Shown: piece after piece, positions 16,093 to 17,550 of the stretch | Numbering within the stretch: the stretch's first letter is position 1 | How the letters are laid out: each line of letters opens with the position of its first letter | From: Methylomarinum sp. | GTDB taxonomy: Bacteria; Pseudomonadota; Gammaproteobacteria; Methylococcales; Methylomonadaceae | Direction: 5' to 3' | Length of the DNA stretch: 17,550 bases | NCBI GenBank assembly: GCA_013139755.1 | Contig: WTAG01000041.1 | Location: 1 to 17,550 of the forward strand | Position numbers and translations under genes: made by a program | Notes under the pieces: generated by a model | What the model was told of the DNA's origin: nothing | The model's database searches: none | What the model saw: the letters and a program-made list of their open reading frames with translations, nothing else

Positions 16093-16115
16093 GGCTGAAG
16101 CTCGTGGGTAATCAG
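16093..16115 (-). repeat. Single arm of the CTGATTACCCA repeat
   Basis: GGCTGAAGCTCGTGGGTAATCAG-type 23-mer whose reverse complement matches 7564-7586 at 20 of 23 positions. On this side no partner arm is seen, so it is a solitary or decayed copy. Confidence 0.55.
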
Positions 16116-16138
16116 CAGAAAAGCAAAAGCCAAAAACA

Positions 16139-16173
16139 CAAAAGGAAGAGCGAACAAGCCGTTCTTCCTTTTG
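16139..16173 (-). terminator. Rho-independent terminator of fabA-fabB
   Basis: Read on the minus strand, CAAAAGGAAGAACG, a 7-base loop and CGCTCTTCCTTTTG form a 14-bp stem with one mismatch. TGTTTTTGGCTTTTG follows as a T-rich tail. It starts 21 bases after the fabB stop codon. The stem would also form from + strand transcripts, with a G-U pair in place of the mismatch. Confidence 0.75.
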
Positions 16174-16194
16174 CCTTTCACCTTTAAGCTGCTC

Positions 16195-17412
16195 TTAAGA
16201 GTATCGCTGGAAGATTAACGTTGCGTTAGTTCCACCAAAACCGAAGCTATTAGACATGATAGTGTTTAATGTCACATCATCCTGTCTTTCTCTGACGATA
16301 GCGATACCTTCTGCGCCAGGGTCTAACTGATTAATATTTGCAGATGCGCTTAAGAAGTTTTCTTGCATCATCAATAATGAATAAATTGACTCATTAACAC
16401 CTGCCGCACCTAATGCATGGCCTGTTAATGATTTTGTTGAACTTACACTTGGCACATTACCGTCACCAAAGACAGTCCGCAAAGCTTCTAATTCACGAGT
16501 ATCACCAACTGGCGTACTGGTTCCATGGGCATTGATATAATCAATTTCACCATTAACGGTTGCCATTGCTTGTTGCATACAACGAACCGCGCCTTCTCCC
16601 GAAGGTTGAACCATGTCATAGCCATCTGATGTTGCACCATAACCGACTAACTCAGCAATAATATTGGCACCACGCGCCAAGGCATGTTCTAGTTCTTCAA
16701 TCACTAAAACACCACCACCGCCAGCGATAACAAAGCCATCACGAGTTTCATCATAGGGTCTTGAGGCTGTTTCAGGGGCATCATTATATTTTGATGATAA
16801 GGCACCCATGGCATCAAACAATACAGACATAGACCAATGCAGTTCTTCACCACCACCGGCAAAAACCACATCCTGCTTGCCTAATTGAATAAGCTCCATC
16901 GCATGACCAATACAATGCGCACTGGTTGCACAAGCAGAACTAATTGAATAGTTCACACCTTTAATTTTAAAAGGGGTCGCTAAACAGGCTGTATTAGTAC
17001 TCGACATAGTACGAGGGACCATATAAGGCCCAACACGTTTAACGCCTTTTTCTCTTAAAATATCAGCTGCGGCAACCACGTTTGAGGTTGAAGGACCACC
17101 CGATCCCATCACAATGCCTGTGCGAAAATTTGAGACTTCATCTTCAGATAAACCGGAATTATCAATCGCTTGCTGCATCGCGATATAGTTAAATGCAGCA
17201 CCATCACCCATAAAGCGTTTAACTTTACGGTCGATAAATTCATTCAGGTCAATATCTACGGAGCCATGAACATGACTTCTAAAACCCATTTCTTCATAAA
17301 CATCGGCATGCACAATGCCTGATTTACCCTGTTTTAAAGATTCTATGACTTCAACGCTATTATTCCCAATACTAGAAACAATACCTAATCCTGTTACAAC
17401 GACTCTTTTCAT
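16195..17412 (-). CDS. fabB: 3-oxoacyl-ACP synthase I
   Basis: Condensing enzyme of type II fatty-acid synthesis, needed to elongate unsaturated acyl chains; cytoplasmic. With the ATG at 17412 it has 405 aa, against 406 in E. coli FabB. The open frame reaches further upstream to 17454, but the N-terminus [18 protein letters not shown] is the family start and AGAGGAAT lies just before it. The active-site Cys is C161 ([13 protein letters not shown]), with H296 ([11 protein letters not shown]) and H332 ([12 protein letters not shown]), the Cys-His-His triad. The glycine-rich end [12 protein letters not shown] is present. It follows fabA after 10 bp and is closed by a hairpin terminator. FabF is less likely given the fabA neighbour and the length. 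Confidence 0.95.
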   Translation of the reverse strand: MKRVVVTGLGIVSSIGNNSVEVIESLKQGKSGIVHADVYEEMGFRSHVHGSVDIDLNEFIDRKVKRFMGDGAAFNYIAMQQAIDNSGLSEDEVSNFRTGIVMGSGGPSTSNVVAAADILREKGVKRVGPYMVPRTMSSTNTACLATPFKIKGVNYSISSACATSAHCIGHAMELIQLGKQDVVFAGGGEELHWSMSVLFDAMGALSSKYNDAPETASRPYDETRDGFVIAGGGGVLVIEELEHALARGANIIAELVGYGATSDGYDMVQPSGEGAVRCMQQAMATVNGEIDYINAHGTSTPVGDTRELEALRTVFGDGNVPSVSSTKSLTGHALGAAGVNESIYSLLMMQENFLSASANINQLDPGAEGIAIVRERQDDVTLNTIMSNSFGFGGTNATLIFQRYS

Positions 17413-17422
17413 TATTATTCCT

Positions 17423-17550
17423 CTAGAAATCTTTAGTAGATGTAAATAATCCAACTTTTAAATCAGTTGCCTGATAAATAACCTTACCATCGACTTCCAT
17501 CGTAGCATCAGCAATTCCCATCACCAATTTACGCATAATCACTCGTTTTA
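17423..17550 (-). CDS. fabA: 3-hydroxydecanoyl-ACP dehydratase/isomerase FabA (C-terminal part)
   Basis: Only the last 42 codons are in the window; the gene continues past the right edge. The translation [19 protein letters not shown] continues as [16 protein letters not shown], matching the known C-terminus of FabA. FabA dehydrates 3-hydroxydecanoyl-ACP and isomerises the product, starting the anaerobic route to unsaturated fatty acids. The active-site His and Asp lie outside the window. The TAG stop (17423-17425) abuts the fabB ribosome binding site, and the fabB ATG follows after 10 bp, so the two are one operon. I found this by reading the frame directly. Confidence 0.9.
   Translation of the reverse strand, partial: KRVIMRKLVMGIADATMEVDGKVIYQATDLKVGLFTSTKDF

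Noticed and set aside
17413..17454. 14 extra residues at the fabB N-terminus
   Set aside because: They come from the fabA end read in another frame; the family N-terminus and ribosome binding site support 17412.

Overview
The window comes from the chromosome of a moderately AT-rich gammaproteobacterium. The signs are a BarA-type tripartite sensor kinase, LolA, RarA, TtcA and an adjacent fabA-fabB pair, all at normal length for that class where complete. I cannot fix the order or genus; a methanotroph or sulfur-oxidiser relative is only a guess. No rRNA, tRNA, CRISPR array, integrase or intact transposase is visible.

Left part (1-6843), housekeeping. A BarA-like hybrid histidine kinase (5' end outside the window) runs on the + strand and converges with a minus-strand group. 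Read in its own direction, that group is ttcA (tRNA 2-thiocytidine synthesis), lolA (lipoprotein carrier), rarA (replication-repair AAA+ ATPase) and a thioredoxin-CcdA-like membrane fusion protein that overlaps the end of rarA by 26 bp. A perfect 24-bp palindrome sits on the lolA stop codon.

Middle part (6844-16194), an accessory island. A tightly packed + strand operon encodes a type I restriction-modification system: hsdR (7785-11258), hsdM (11271-12821), a DUF1016/YhcG-type PD-(D/E)XK nuclease (12818-13834) and hsdS (13824-15236). The DUF1016 gene overlaps both hsdM (4 bp) and hsdS (11 bp), so it looks like a translationally coupled fourth member. HsdM and HsdS should form the sequence-specific adenine methylase and HsdR adds the translocase/nuclease; the role of the DUF1016 nuclease is unproven.

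The operon is flanked by two gene-free stretches of about 940 and 960 bp that are packed with repeats. The same four repeat families occur on both sides: REP-like doublets with GTAG/GTGG heads, a CTTAAGCCCTC hairpin family, a GTCATTCCC/GGAATCTA family and a CTGATTACCCA/GGCTGAAGC family. One roughly 130-bp block is directly repeated at 7405-7534 and 15276-15406, exactly bracketing the operon, and a small hairpin in it shows a compensatory base-pair change. On both sides the CTTAAGCCCTC element lies in the loop of a larger inverted repeat, giving a nested architecture that is most extreme at 15420-15845.

Right part (16139-17550), fatty-acid synthesis. A strong hairpin terminator, fabB, and the last 42 codons of fabA are on the minus strand, arranged as a fabA-fabB operon.
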